From the NCBI GenBank assembly GCA_022605955.1, contig JAKCOZ010000001.1, positions 102,332,211-102,396,210 on the forward strand: a stretch of 64,000 nucleotides of DNA, given 5' to 3'. The translations under genes were made by a program, and so were the position numbers. The DNA is from Rallus limicola (lineage: Eukaryota; Chordata; Aves; Gruiformes; Rallidae). Of the stretch, positions 1 to 10,788 are shown one piece after another; the first letter of the stretch is position 1; the number at the start of each line of letters is the position of its first letter. The notes under the pieces are model-generated. The model was not told the origin of the DNA. It did not search any database and worked only from the letters and a program-made list of their open reading frames with translations.

Positions 1-1599
1 TAGTGTAAATATCAGAGGACTTGGTCTGGTTTTGTATCACTTGAAGTAATTTAAAGGGAAAGAACAGTGCAGAGGGAAAAAATTTGGAGTCTACAAGGCA
101 GTATGTGCCATTTCTTTATCTCCTCTAGGACTGAAACAGAATAACATGATTTTAGAAAGAAACAACGCTACCAACTACTGGCGTGCAAATGCTCCAGGAC
201 ACAAGAGCAGGTCCCTGAGCAGACTCTCTCTGAAACAGTGAGGAGAGGAGGAAAAGGGGGTAGAAACTGTGGGTAGAGTGTTCCTACAGAAATGGATTTT
301 ATTTGCTGCTGTCACATTGCTTTTTCTGTAGAAGACTTTCCGTCACTCTCATCCTACTCCAACATGGTTCAGAAAAAAAGAGATGTTGGCAACAAAGTAA
401 CAACAAAAAAAGAAGTATTAGCAGTCTTTGGACAATATTTCACATTGTTTGAACTACATTAGAATTTAACTGAAAAACAAGATTGTCCGAAAAATAAACC
501 CCACACTTTTTTTTTTCTTTAAAATTTGGTATAATGTAAGGCAAGGGATAGGAAGGAAGTAGTGCTGGTAAAATAGCTGTAGAGCACAACCTTGTCTCAT
601 TTCTTGTCTGACGGTGCTTGATATCTGGACATTATCCTCTGTATCTCAGCTTTCCACATTTTAAATGAGGATTTAATGCCTGTGAAAGGTGTTAGACTGA
701 CAGCCCAAGAAACAGTGAAATAACCTCAAATAGTACATGCATCACGCCCTTCATAAAAATATCACAGCACACTGTAAAATTAAATTAGAGTCCTTGTTTT
801 GCCCACAGATCAAATACACCACAGGGCAGAGGAATGCAGGGGATTTTTTTCTCCACTACCCAGCAAAAGTGCTTCCACATCAACTTACAAGACTTCCTCA
901 AAGGCTGTGGCTAATCCCAATTCCATCTCCAGGCCTCTTTAATTAAGACTGAAAAAAAATTAAGTGTGGTCATAGCTAGTACAAGTTATACGTGTGTTTT
1001 CTGTGATGTAAACATTTAATGGGATTGGTCTGTACCAGTATATTCCTCTCAAAGCTAAGAAATCATGCAAATGGCAGCACAAAGCACAATTTGAATCTAT
1101 TTTAGAAGGGGAAAAAACACAATGGATAACCAGTGGCTTAATGTGAAGAATCACAAACATGTTGACTGAGGAAAATATTTAGGCGATTTTTATGTTCTCT
1201 AGAACTTCAGACATAATTATAAGAGTAGAAGAGCAGTAGCATCAGCAAACAATGTTGGGATTTTTTGGTTATTTTTCTAAAAGAGAATTATAGAATGCAC
1301 AACAATGCATTTTAAACTGAAAACTGGAAAAGCCATAGGTGGACAGGATAAAAAGAATTAAAAAAATGAAATTATCAGATTTCAAAGGCTGTCATGATAG
1401 GGAAAAAATCATCTACATCTTAGTAACTGCCCAGATTTAAACATTTAAGCTCCTGTTAGAACATTTACACTTCTATTTTTGTTTATAGACTTTAAATATA
1501 CTTTTGAGCCCAGTATACTCTGGCAATACCCTCATAGGGAGTTAAAGATGGGAGAAACCTTAAAACACGCTGTGGTCAAACCCTAACCAGGAACATAAA
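1..1599. other. AT-rich unique non-coding sequence
   Basis: I see no gene and no repeat I recognise. Short open frames occur on both strands (for example 737-946 plus and 960-1160 minus). Their low-complexity composition and lack of any known motif make them chance frames. There are several short A or T runs. This could be intergenic or intronic sequence. Confidence 0.6.
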
Positions 1600-2235
1600 T
1601 TTGTGCACTAATATCCTTGCCAATTCTCACCCAGCATCTCACCCACCTTTTCTTGGAACAAGATTTTATATCCTCAAATTCCTTGGACCCCAATCAGTCA
1701 GACCACAGACTGGGGCAGAGCATGGAAACAGCATTACTTGCCTTCTTCTCCAAGCTCCCCGGGGCAAAGAAAGACCGAGGTGTTTTGATGGTCCTGCTTG
1801 GCCTTGCACTGACCTTTCATTTGAGCCCATTGCTATTGACTCAACTGTGGATTCTCCTTTTGCCAAACAGGAACCACTACTGGGTGAATCTCCTTCCTGC
1901 TCTCAGGAGGAGCCAGTGGCAAGAGCTGAGCCCTAGGGCACCCAGTTTCCCAGGGCTCTCAGCTGCTAGGACTGATGTGGGCTTGTCCACCACCTCTCCT
2001 CACTTAAGCATCAGCTGTGTTTTGTCCTTGGTGGGGGACTTTGAGGTCATCCTGTGTGTTCATTCGTACCATCTTTTTGTTAGACTTAGATATATCAGAC
2101 CCAGATGTATCAAACTTGGTATTTTCCTCAATGGCTGTCTGAATTTAGTTGCTCAGCTTAATCTATGAAGCCTCTCATCAATCTAAATAAAAATAAAGTG
2201 ACATTTTTTGGCAGGAAGAAGTTTTCTCAATGCCT
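1600..2235 (+). mobile_element. Old L2-type LINE fragment (reverse transcriptase part)
   Basis: This GC-richer block translates into a decayed non-LTR reverse transcriptase of the L2 group, not CR1. The N-terminal part carries LDPNQS followed by a degenerate copy of the GFRxGHSTETALL block typical of L2-type LINEs. It is followed by a motif-A-like stretch and then by a stretch resembling the SYHxYADDTQ region. At about 2195-2230 the frame reading NKVTFFGRKK resembles the KTELLFFPGK segment that follows in L2 elements. Block order and spacing match the family. Both ends fade into unique sequence. No 3' tail was recognised, so the element is truncated at both ends. Confidence 0.6.
1617..2168 (+). 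pseudogene. L2-type reverse transcriptase remnant, 183-codon open frame
   Basis: In its family this protein copies the LINE RNA into DNA at the target site. The frame is open for 183 codons, but the catalytic positions are gone. LDPNQS lies at about residues 23-28. The motif-A segment, normally LLDLSAAFD, reads LLGLALTFH, so both acidic residues are lost. The YADD segment reads FVRL after SYHL (about residues 148-155). The middle of the frame, around residues 80-130, matches the family poorly, which suggests compensating frameshifts. It cannot be an active polymerase. The open frame is probably chance survival in a GC-richer block. An overlapping 111-codon frame (1601-1936) is a shadow. Confidence 0.55.
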
Positions 2236-3160
2236 ATTTTGTTGAATGTTTGACGTTTGATGGAAGAAATTACTTCAGCTGTTGTCCAAAATGTGTGTCA
2301 ATGCTCTCATCGGTGAGGTTAGAGATGAAATACTGGTCCACAAGTGAAAATTTTTGCTCATGTACTTAGCACAGCCAAAATAATATTAAATATAAATCAC
2401 TGAGTAAAATGGTATTTTTCTTTTTTTTGTTTGACATAGAATTTTTAACACTATTGACATATACAAGGCTGGGTATTCATTGTCTTTGTACATTCAATGA
2501 AATCACGACCTTAGAGTCCCTACTAATGAACACCACTATTAAATTTTGAATTGCTTAAATTAATGAAAGAGGCCATATTTAGGGGGTTGGAGGAGGAGGT
2601 GCTGGGGAGAGAAGCAAAACAAAAGACAATAGATTTCTGTGAGGAAATATTGAAGGTTTGACTGAAAAAAGTCTTCAGCTTTCACTCTATTAGGAATCCT
2701 TGTAGTTTTCTCTTGACTTTTTATTTTTACTAGAAAAGAGGAGGAATAAACCAGGAAGAAGAAAATGAAAGAAATGGGAATGAAACAAACAAAAACATGG
2801 TTTATGGTTTGAATCTAATAGAATACATACTATTTAGAATACATATTATTTTAACACATTTAAAATGTGCAGAAATACTTTTCTTTTTGAACAAAACTCT
2901 GGAAATGTTTTGATTATCTCAACATGAAATTATTGGTATGATTCAAGAGCATATAACAATTATCAAGAGCAATATATCTAGACAGTATCAAAAGATAACT
3001 TATGTCTCTACTGAAGCAAGCACAGTGAGAGTGTTGAATGTGTACTTGCAAAGGAATCAGAAACAACCATCCAGCTAACCAAAGTGCAGGATTTTGTCAA
3101 TAAAATGACAGCTACTCACATGCATTTATTAAATGAACAAATTCATGTATTTCAGTCTTA
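2236..3160. other. AT-rich unique sequence with a small tandem repeat
   Basis: I see no gene. At 2819-2850 a 16-bp unit beginning tagaatacata is repeated twice with one mismatch. From about 3085 to 3160 the sequence has the look of a conserved non-coding element: TGACAG, the symmetric block catttattaaatg, and atgaacaaattcat. This leads straight into the hairpin at 3161. Confidence 0.45.
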
Positions 3161-3202
3161 CTGCATCTTGTCTAATTGACACAGCAATTAGACGAGATGC
3201 AG
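3161..3202. repeat. Hairpin-forming inverted repeat with homeodomain cores
   Basis: Two 18-bp arms (3161-3178 and 3185-3202) are reverse complements with one mismatch, separated by the 6-base loop acacag. The arms contain TAATTG and its mirror CAATTA, which are homeodomain-type cores. RNA from either strand would fold into an 18-bp stem. It is not part of any transposon end I recognise. It may be a foldback by chance, a miniature element, or a conserved regulatory element. Confidence 0.75.
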
Positions 3203-4997
3203 ACGATGATTAAAAAAATATGGAATCCATTATGTCATGCCTTATGAGATGCAGAATGGCCTGTTTAATCTGGTTATTACCCCACAAACAAAATTTTTGT
3301 GAAATCTATCCAAGATGCAAATGGCTTTTTCACATGAGCTCAAAATTATTTTACTGTTGCAAGCAGGCAACCTAATTCCCAGTGAAGGGAGTGGTCTGGA
3401 AAGCAATATGGAAACAAACCTTTCCCTTTTGGGGAGCCAGCGGTCACATTCTCCTAATAAAAAGAAACCTGTAGTTGTGGTGGAAAAGACATTTAATAAG
3501 AGAAAGCTGCTTAAGTAAAAAAGTACAAGAAGTGTTGCTCTGTATGTATTTTGATCTGGGAATTTTATACTGGCTCAGCATGAAACAGAGGACAAGAACT
3601 CTCTTTTTGCTTTATTAATAAAAAGACCTGAAAACATCAGCAAGTCAGCTACATCAGCTATGTTATTCCATTGTATAGCAACACAAATTTTCCATTCCTG
3701 CAGACAATTCTCTGAGCACAGGTAACCACATGTAAAGGTAGTTAGCAAAACCAGAGATACAGCTGGAGATTGATATTTCTAGGTGTCAAACTTCTAAGCA
3801 TATGTATGCTTTAAATTTTAATTTGTTTAAGAAACAAAACTGAAGAAAACGGGGTGGCTAGGGTGTCTAAAATTAAAGCACCCGTATAGAATGATGCTTT
3901 TTTTTAAACAATGTATTCTCCAGTTTAAGGCTAGAAGTATGTAAAAATCAAGGGAATAAAATAGGAAGGAATCTCATTTTAATCATAGTGAATATTATAT
4001 AAGAAATACAAACTACTGAATGTAAAGCACTGTTACTGTGAATGTCTTCCCAGTCAGATTCAGTGATATGGAAGCATGTGATGTTTCTCCTACCAAAGGG
4101 TTAGAATTAATCAATATTAGAAGAAAGAATATGTAGGAATATAGGAAGCTTAATCCTAACAAGAAGTGAAACTAAAATTAGAAAAATACCACACATTACT
4201 GTAGCTACAAAACATGTGGTTATCTAGAACAAATTGCAGGAAAATCAACCACCATTATTAACATAGGAACCATGCAGTTTAAATATGTCAAGGAAAAATT
4301 AAAGATAATAGACAATTCTATTTTATATTGAAGCACATGAAATGCAGCCAAAATCCTTCTGAAGGTGAGAAAACAGTGTAGCATTTGCATCTGCACCACT
4401 GGGTTTATATTTTGACTGAAGCTGCCAAATGTGCAAGCCAGCAGATGATACCAGGACTTCTCACAATGTAAAGACATCTTTATTTAAGTAAGGCATTTAA
4501 TTTCAAATATGAGTTAACATGAAAAAACATTTTATGGATTATAAACTTGTAAAGGAAACAGTATGAACTATGGAACTTCAGATTCATTTGTAACCCATTA
4601 GTTACTATCCTGTTGTTGCATTAGATTTGTTGAAACTGAATTTAAAAAAAAAACCCTATTTTAAAGAATTTAAATTCTACAGGTTTTGATGGAGGAAAGA
4701 AAACATAAAATATTCCAATGTTAAGTTTCTCAGAGGTTAAAGGAGTAGGAAATTAAAGGGACTTAAATCACAAAGATTTCCGTATTTGCAAATAGCTGTT
4801 TCTTCTGGCAAAAGAGGAAGGTGAAAATACCTAGCAGTAGGTCTTGAGATTTTCAAATCAGAAGTCTGCACGTGCAGTGAAAGTTCAATGATTTGTACGC
4901 TTTTTTATGAGCAAGTTGACGGACATCTACTATCCCTGAAGATCTGTGACGAGACCATTCTGCTCCACTGGCTAAAGTGTTTTAGAAAAAAAATTTT
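3203..4997. other. AT-rich unique non-coding sequence
   Basis: I see no gene or recognisable repeat. Open frames at 3315-3518 (plus) and 4220-4477 (minus) have no motif, no signal of family membership and strongly AT-driven composition. I treat them as chance. Confidence 0.6.
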
Positions 4998-5868
4998 CAC
5001 AGAATGGTGGGGGTTGGAAGGAACCTCTGAAGATGATCTAGTCCAACCTCCCTGCTAAAGCAAGATCACCTAAAGAAGGCTGCACAAGATCACATCCATG
5101 CAGGTTTTGAATATCTCCAGAGAAGGAGACTCCATAACTTCCCTTGGCAGCCTGTCCCAGGGCTCTGTCACCCTCAGAATGAAGAAGTTTTTACTTATGT
5201 TGAGATGAAACTTCCTGTGTTCCAATTTGTGCCTGTGGCCCCTTGTCCTGTCACTGGGCACCACTGAAAAGATTCTAGATGTTTCCTCAAGACATTTACC
5301 CTTCAGATATTGATGAGATCCCCTTTCAGTCTTCTCTTTCCTGGTCTAAATACAGCTGTTTCTCCCAGCTGTTTGTTGTAAGAGAGATGGTCCGGTCCCC
5401 TCATCATCCTTGTAGCGCTTCACCGGATTCTCCAGTAGTTTCTTATCTTTCTTGAACTGGGGAACCCAGATCTGGACACAGCACTCCAGATGTGGCCTCA
5501 CCAGGGCAGAGCAGAGGCAGAAGATCCCCTCCCTCAACCTGCTGGTCATGGTCTGCTTAATGACCCCCAGGATACCAACGGCCTTCTTGTCTATAAGGAC
5601 ATACTGCTGGCTCATGGAGAGCTTCTTATCCACCAGGACTCCCAGGTCCTTCTCTGCAGTGATGCTTTCCAGCAGGTCAGCCCCTAACTTGTACTGGTGC
5701 TTGGGATTATTCCTCCTTTGGTGCAGGACCATACAGTTCCCCTTGTTTAATTTTGGTTTCTCTTTGTCCACTTTTCCACTCTGTCCAGATTTGTGGAATG
5801 GCAGCACAGCCTTCTCATGTGTCAGCCACTCCTCCCAGTTTCATATCATCAGCAAATTTGCTGATTAA
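4998..5868 (-). mobile_element. CR1 LINE, 5'-truncated, minus strand
   Basis: The left edge holds the CR1 3' end in reverse complement: cacagaatggtgggggttgg, followed by the usual block on rules for shortened names in CR1 3' regions. Reading leftward on the minus strand, the piece runs from the FADD box of reverse transcriptase to the 3' tail. It stops sharply near 5868, where CR1 similarity ends, which is the usual 5' truncation. The terminal octamer repeats are eroded. It is clearly more diverged than the next copy at 6759-8225, so it is probably older. Confidence 0.92.
5346..5856 (-). pseudogene. CR1 reverse transcriptase C-terminal remnant
   Basis: The minus-strand frame 5346-5807 encodes the family landmarks [17 protein letters not shown] and [15 protein letters not shown], which are the thumb and C-terminal region of CR1 ORF2. 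The catalytic box reads FADD at 5845-5856, in a different frame that ends soon after at GGVADT. The gene is therefore broken by at least one frameshift or stop near 5815. A further piece of the C-terminus is readable at 5070-5264 (DRTRGHRHKLEHRKFHLN). The fingers domain and everything upstream are absent. It is non-functional. Confidence 0.88.
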
Positions 5869-6758
5869 TTTATTATGAAAATACCAGATTATGACAATAG
5901 AAAACCTGCCATGGATACTGTCTTCTGTCTTGTTCAGATCAGAACAGCTCTTTGCCCCAACTTGTAATAGGTCAAGTAGACGAGCTAAAAAACCCAACTC
6001 AGATCCTTGCTTTCTCATTTCAAATGAATCAAATTAGTAACATTGTTCAGCTATGGATATGGTACCTTTTCTTTTCTGCCTTACATTTGGAAGAGCTGAT
6101 TTAGAAAATTCCCCCCTTTTTTTTTTTCTTAGGTTGTTAGATCTAATTTTAAACATATGCTAAAATATTTTGCTACATTAGAGTTAAACACAGTAGTACT
6201 TTTAACAAATTATTGAAGAAAAAACCAAAAAAGATGTTTCCAAGACAAGACTTTAGCAATCCCAATAAATGCAGAGTACATTGCTGGAAAGCTAAATGCT
6301 TAAATTCTTGGAGGGTAGGGACTCATAAAGGAAGAGCATCAGTGATAAGGAATTCAGTTCCTTTGTGTATTAATGTTAATAATTACAAGTCAAGCCAATT
6401 TAGAGCTAGTATGGTGGAATTTGTCATGTTCCCTAAGTAAGCTGTCCTGTCAGAAAATGCAACCTGTTTATAAAGATTAACACCACCACGTATTTTTCAT
6501 AAATAGCTGAACTATAAATGAGGTAGCATAGAAAGGAACTATAATACATTTATACGTTTATAAACGTTTGGTCCCTTTCAGAATAACATATCTTTCCTTC
6601 CTACCTATAACACTGTAATTAAAAAATACCATTAAAAAAACCATTATTTATCAAAACGATATGTTGTTTGACCTTGTCTACAAAGAAGGAAAAAGTGTCA
6701 CTTTTGTTTCTTGGTTGGTGCTTTCAGATTTGTTTTCCCAAGCACTGACTTCAGTGAA
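5869..6758. other. Unique AT-rich sequence between two CR1 copies
   Basis: I see no gene. The open frames at 5815-6018 (minus) and 6213-6440 (plus) are respectively a CR1 tail read through into unique DNA and a chance frame. A short T run lies near 6117-6130. Confidence 0.6.
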
Positions 6759-6845
6759 CATAGAATCATAGAATCATAGAATTGTAGGGGTTGGAAGGGA
6801 CCTTGAGTGATCATCAGGTCAAACACCCCTGCCAAAGCAGGCTCC

Positions 6846-7514
6846 CTAGCTCATATTGCACAGACAGGCATCCAGACGGGTCTTGAATATCTCCAGAGAA
6901 GGAGACTCCACAACCCCCCTGGGCAGCCTGTTCCAGTGCTCTGTCACCCTCACTGTGTAAAAGTTCTTCCACATGTTGGTGCGGAACTTCCAGTGCTCTA
7001 ATTTGCAGCCATTACTCCTTGTCCTGTCTCCGCAGACCACTGAAAAGGGACTGGCCAATTCCCCCTGCATCCCATGCTTAAGATATTTATAAACATTAAT
7101 TAGGTCCCCCCTTAGTCTTCTTTTCTCAAGTCTGAACAGTCCCAGCTCACTCAGCCTTTCCTCATAGGGCAGATGTTCTAGGCCCTTAACCATCTTTGAA
7201 GCCCTTCTTTGGACTCTCTCCAGGAGATCCCTGTCTTTTTTGTACCGGGAAGCCCAGAACCTGACACAATCCTTCAGGTGGGGCCTGATCAGGGCAGAGT
7301 AGAGGGGGAGGATCACCTCCTTTGACCTGCTGGCCACACTCCTCCTGATGCACCCCAGGATCCCATTGGCTCTCTTAGCCACCAGGGCACACTGCTGGCT
7401 CATGGCCAACCTGTCATCAACCAGGACCCCCAGGTCCTTCTCCACTGAGCTCTTCTCCAGCAGGTCATCCCCCAGCCTGTACTGATACAAATGGTTGTTC
7501 TTTCCCAGGTGCAA
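6846..7514 (-). pseudogene. CR1 ORF2 C-terminus, 222-codon open frame
   Basis: This is the thumb and C-terminal part of the CR1 ORF2 polyprotein, open over its whole remaining length to the natural stop. Landmarks in order are [19 protein letters not shown] (about residues 25-43), [36 protein letters not shown] and the end region [20 protein letters not shown]. It has lost its link to the polymerase core, which lies next to it in another frame at 7518-7784. No separate function is expected. Confidence 0.9.
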
Positions 7515-7517
7515 GAC

Positions 7518-7784
7518 TCAACACTTACTTTTGTTGATCTTCATCAGGTTTCTCCCTGCCCAGCTCTCCAGCCTGTTGAGGTCTGGCTGGATGGCAGCGC
7601 AGTGTTCCTGCGTGTCAGCCACTCCTCCCAGCTTTGTATCATCAGCATACTTGCTGAGGGTGGATGCTATTCCCTCTTTGAGGTAGTCAATGAAGATATT
7701 AAACAGGACTGGACCCAACACCGAGCCCTGGGGAACAGCGCTAGTTACAGGTCTCCAGTAAGACTCTGCTCCACTGATCACCAC
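7518..7784 (-). pseudogene. CR1 reverse transcriptase palm with intact YADD box
   Basis: The frame carries motif B ([16 protein letters not shown]) and the catalytic box YADDTKLGG, with YADD encoded at 7638-7649. It ends at a stop just after [10 protein letters not shown] small frameshift there separates it from the C-terminal frame at 6846-7514. Motif A (YLDFSKAFD) is still readable further right at about 7877-7903, but in another frame, with a stop in between. All three catalytic aspartates can therefore be seen, yet the gene is split into at least three frames. Confidence 0.9.
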
Positions 7785-8013
7785 CCTCTGAGCTCGGTCT
7801 GACAGCCAATTCTCAACTCACCTCACTGTCCACTCATACTCTCTCGGCTTTTCTATCAGGATGTCATGGAGACAGTATCAAAAGCCTTGCTGAAGTCAAG
7901 GTAGATGACATCTACTGCTCTCCCTCCATCCACCCAGCTGGTGATGAGATCATAGAATGCTATGAGATTGGTTGAGCACGATCTCCCCTTGATGAATCCA
8001 TGCTAACTATTAC

Positions 8014-8223
8014 TCATGACCTTCTCTTCCAATTGCTTGAGATGGCATCCAGAACAAGCTGTTCCATCACCTTTCCAGGGACAGAGGTGAGGTTGATTGG
8101 CCTATAGTTGCTAGGATTCTCCTTCTTGCCCTTTTTAAAGACCGGAGTGACATTGGCTATCCTCCAGTCCTCAGGCACTTCTCCTGTTCTCCAAGACATG
8201 CCACAGGCCACAATCATATACAC
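8014..8223 (-). pseudogene. CR1 reverse transcriptase fingers remnant
   Basis: This 69-codon minus-strand frame holds the classic CR1 fingers block: SWRTGEVPEDWRIANVTPVF, then KKGKKENPSNYRP and SVPGKVMEQLVLDAI. The start methionine is not the original start. The element is simply truncated at about 8225. Downstream (7785-8013) the coding potential continues in other frames up to motif A, then breaks. Taken with the two neighbours it gives one near-complete but disrupted reverse-transcriptase domain. Confidence 0.9.
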
Positions 8224-8225
8224 AG

Positions 8226-9681
8226 GTAATGAGGCGGGTGAGTTCAGTCTCCATACTTTCTAGCCTTATAAAAACACGAACAGCCTAAAAACCCCCATTC
8301 CCCAGCTTAGAAAGACACATTTTTCAAGGGAAGTCTACACAGATACTAAGTAATGCTTTCCCTGCATGTGAGAAGGACTGTGGCCTGCCAAGCACTGGCT
8401 GTGGAGAAGGACATGCTGCTTTTGCCCCAGGGCCACGTCAAGTTGCTGGATAGGACTTGGTGTTCATCCTGCCTTCAGCTTCTGTGTCAGGAGATCCTGG
8501 GGTGGGGAAGAGATTCCAGGGGGGATGGATCATTTCCATCCTTGCTATCCTCTGTGAGGGCAGTGAGGCGTGCTCTACTCCATGATTCCAGGCTTTGCAC
8601 AGGACAGGGCTGGACAGGTTGGCAGAAGAACAATTTACTACTTAATGTTCCTTTCAAAACATTTTGAATTTCCAGCATATAAAAGCTGTCTATGAGATGT
8701 GTTCATACATTTGTTCACAATTAATTAAAATAATCTGGATTTTCTGATATTTATCCAGGTATGGAGAACCTTAAAAACACAGGATTTACCATGGTTTTGC
8801 AGCATAGAGATAGGTTGCAGAGGAATTATTAAACATGCATTTCTGTCCATTTTCTGGAAGTATTTGAAGGTGAGTAGTTGGTACTGGGGTTGACAATTAA
8901 GTGACCGCTCTAACCCCTTTTCTTGCAGAGGAAGTTCAGCAGTTTGTAGCACATGAAAAAAATAATCCACCCCACAGCATTTTTCTTACTCCTCACAAAT
9001 TACTTATAGTAAGATCCTGAAACAAGTGTCAGAACTGAAGATGTAACATGTAATTTATCAACAAGTTATGTGAGGATAGCCCTAGAGCATTAAGTTCTAC
9101 TACATGGCACTTAAGAACAAACTCACTACAGGGAAAAAGAAAAGCAGATTTCCTTTGATTTTCAGAATTTTTCAGATTAATACGTTTTGTACTGGCAATC
9201 ACAAATGAGAAGAATTTGGTCTTATAAATGATCAGGCTATCCATTGTATTGTCTAATTTCTGTTACTGGCAAGTATTTTTTTTTCATCACAAAGCAGTTT
9301 GATTCTTTCACTTGTTTCCTCTATTTTGAAAAAAAAAAAAAAAAAAAGCCCTCCCCCTTGGTATTTTCTTAGCACAATAGCACTGAGACACTGAGTGTTT
9401 ACTTGGCCCTTGCGAGCTAGTGTGAGATATTGTTAACACCTGCTACAAACTGATGAAACGGGTGGCACTTGTGTGTGTATTGCATATTGCTGCAGGATTC
9501 TGATGATAAACTGTGAACAAGAAAAAACCTGATTCCAAGCAAAGACCTGAAAAAATTTGTCCCCCAAAGTACTCTTATATTTTTATGCATAGAAAGGACA
9601 CTTATTCATTATGGAATATCTTCTCTAGTTAATCCAAACCACCCTGGAACTGGATAATCAGAGAATTGCTACCTGTCCATT
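8226..9681. other. Unique sequence with a GC-richer patch and a 19-A run
   Basis: I see no gene. From about 8345 to 8645 the sequence is noticeably GC-richer than its surroundings and holds a 104-codon plus frame (8353-8667) with no motif. I cannot assign it to CR1 or an LTR. A run of 19 A lies at 9329-9347. The rest is AT-rich unique DNA. Confidence 0.5.
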
Positions 9682-10788
9682 TGTGATGGAGGACAAATGC
9701 CCACCAAAGCCACTCTTGTCACTCCCCTTTTCAGCCAGGCAGGGGAGAAAATACATATTGAGAGGCTTAGTAGTCAAGATAAGGACAGGGAGAGGTCATT
9801 CTGCAATTAGTGTCACGGGCACAACAGACTCAGCACAGAAGAAAGGAAAGAAAACTACACTACACATCTAGTGAAACCAGAGTTGGGTAATGAGAAGGGC
9901 GATCAGATCTTAAAAACCCCTCCTCCCACCGCTCCCTTCTTCCCCCAACTATGGTATGGTGAGGGGAAGGGAATGGGGGAATAGGGGTTTCGGTCATTTC
10001 CTTACAAGTTGTTTTCCTTCTTAGCTGGGGGTGGATTTCACACACACACACACCCTTCCCCTGCTGCACCGTGGGGTCCCACCCACAGGAGACAGTCCTC
10101 CATGAACTTCTCCAACGTGAGTCCTTTCCCACAGGGCTTCAGCTCTTCACCAGCTGCCCCAGTTTGGGTCACTGCTATGGGGTGCAGTCATAAATCATAG
10201 AATGTCCTCCACGGGGTCATAAGCCCCCCTCCCCAGCAAATCCACCCCACCCCCAGCAAACCTGCATGGATGTCTCTTTCTCTTGCTCATCTCTGTCTCT
10301 GTCTCTCTCCACGGGCTGCAAGTGCTGACATACAGCGTCTTCTGTATGTCTCCTCCTGCTCCAGCATGAGGCCTCTCCATGGGCTGCAAGTTGGGTCTTG
10401 GCCTTTTCCATGGGCTGCGAGGGGGACACCCGCTCCACCATGGGTTTCTCCATGGGCTGCAGGGGCATCTTTCTCTCTGGCACCTGGGGTACCTCCTCCC
10501 ACCATTCACCAGCCTTGGTGTCTTCACAGTTTCTTACATCTTCTCACTCTCTTCTCTGGTGGCCAATAGCAGCTGCTTGCAATTTTTTTTGTCTCCTAAA
10601 TGTGATTCCCAGAGGTGCTGTGACCATTGCTGTTGGGCTTGGCCTTGGTCAGCAACAACTCTGGCCTTGAGGCAGCTGGTGTTTGCTCTGTGGGGCCTGC
10701 AGAGAGCTTCTGGCTGCTGCTTTCAGAAGTCACCCCTGCACCTCCACCCTTCTCCACCAGAACCTTGTCACACCATTATACCAAATGC
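9682..10788 (-). mobile_element. Solo LTR of an endogenous retrovirus, copy 1
   Basis: This GC-rich block matches the block at 39773-40937 along its length, in the same orientation. It belongs to a common avian LTR family that I recognise from its repeated short unit built on ccatgggctgca (near 10377, 10408 and 10450) and from the end ccttgtcaca. With the left edge tgtgatgg at 9682 and a right edge at 10772 (..tcaca), the flanks 9677-9681 and 10773-10777 are both ccatt, a 5-bp target-site duplication. Similarity to copy 2 may run a few bases further, to about 10788, so the right edge is not certain. A piece of the left end seen in copy 2 is missing here. There is no internal viral region beside it, so it is a solo LTR. 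The class is probably ERVL-like, but I cannot prove it. Antisense and sense frames inside are shadows. Confidence 0.75.
10037..10054. repeat. (CA)n microsatellite inside LTR copy 1
   Basis: A short CA run (cacacacacacacaccc) lies inside the LTR. It is absent at the matching place in copy 2, so it arose after insertion. Confidence 0.7.

Larger units (their letters stand above)
6759..8225 (-). mobile_element. CR1 LINE, about 1.5 kb, minus strand
   Basis: The left end shows the CR1 3' terminus in reverse complement (catagaatcatagaatcata), so the element is read right to left. It covers most of the reverse-transcriptase domain, from the SWRTGEVPEDW block at the right end to the 3' tail. Similarity stops near 8225, giving a 5'-truncated copy. 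It has two or more full tail repeats and high similarity to the copy at 48166-48795, including the shared [18 protein letters not shown] segment. These mark it as one of the younger CR1 copies in the window. Confidence 0.95.

Noticed and set aside
3161..3202. tRNA or known microRNA gene
   Set aside because: The stem is too short for a typical animal pri-miRNA with its flanking stem and has a 6-base loop. No tRNA arms are present, and I do not recognise a mature miRNA.
5452..5868. 138-codon plus frame
   Set aside because: It is antisense to the minus-strand CR1 ORF2 remnant at 4998-5868.
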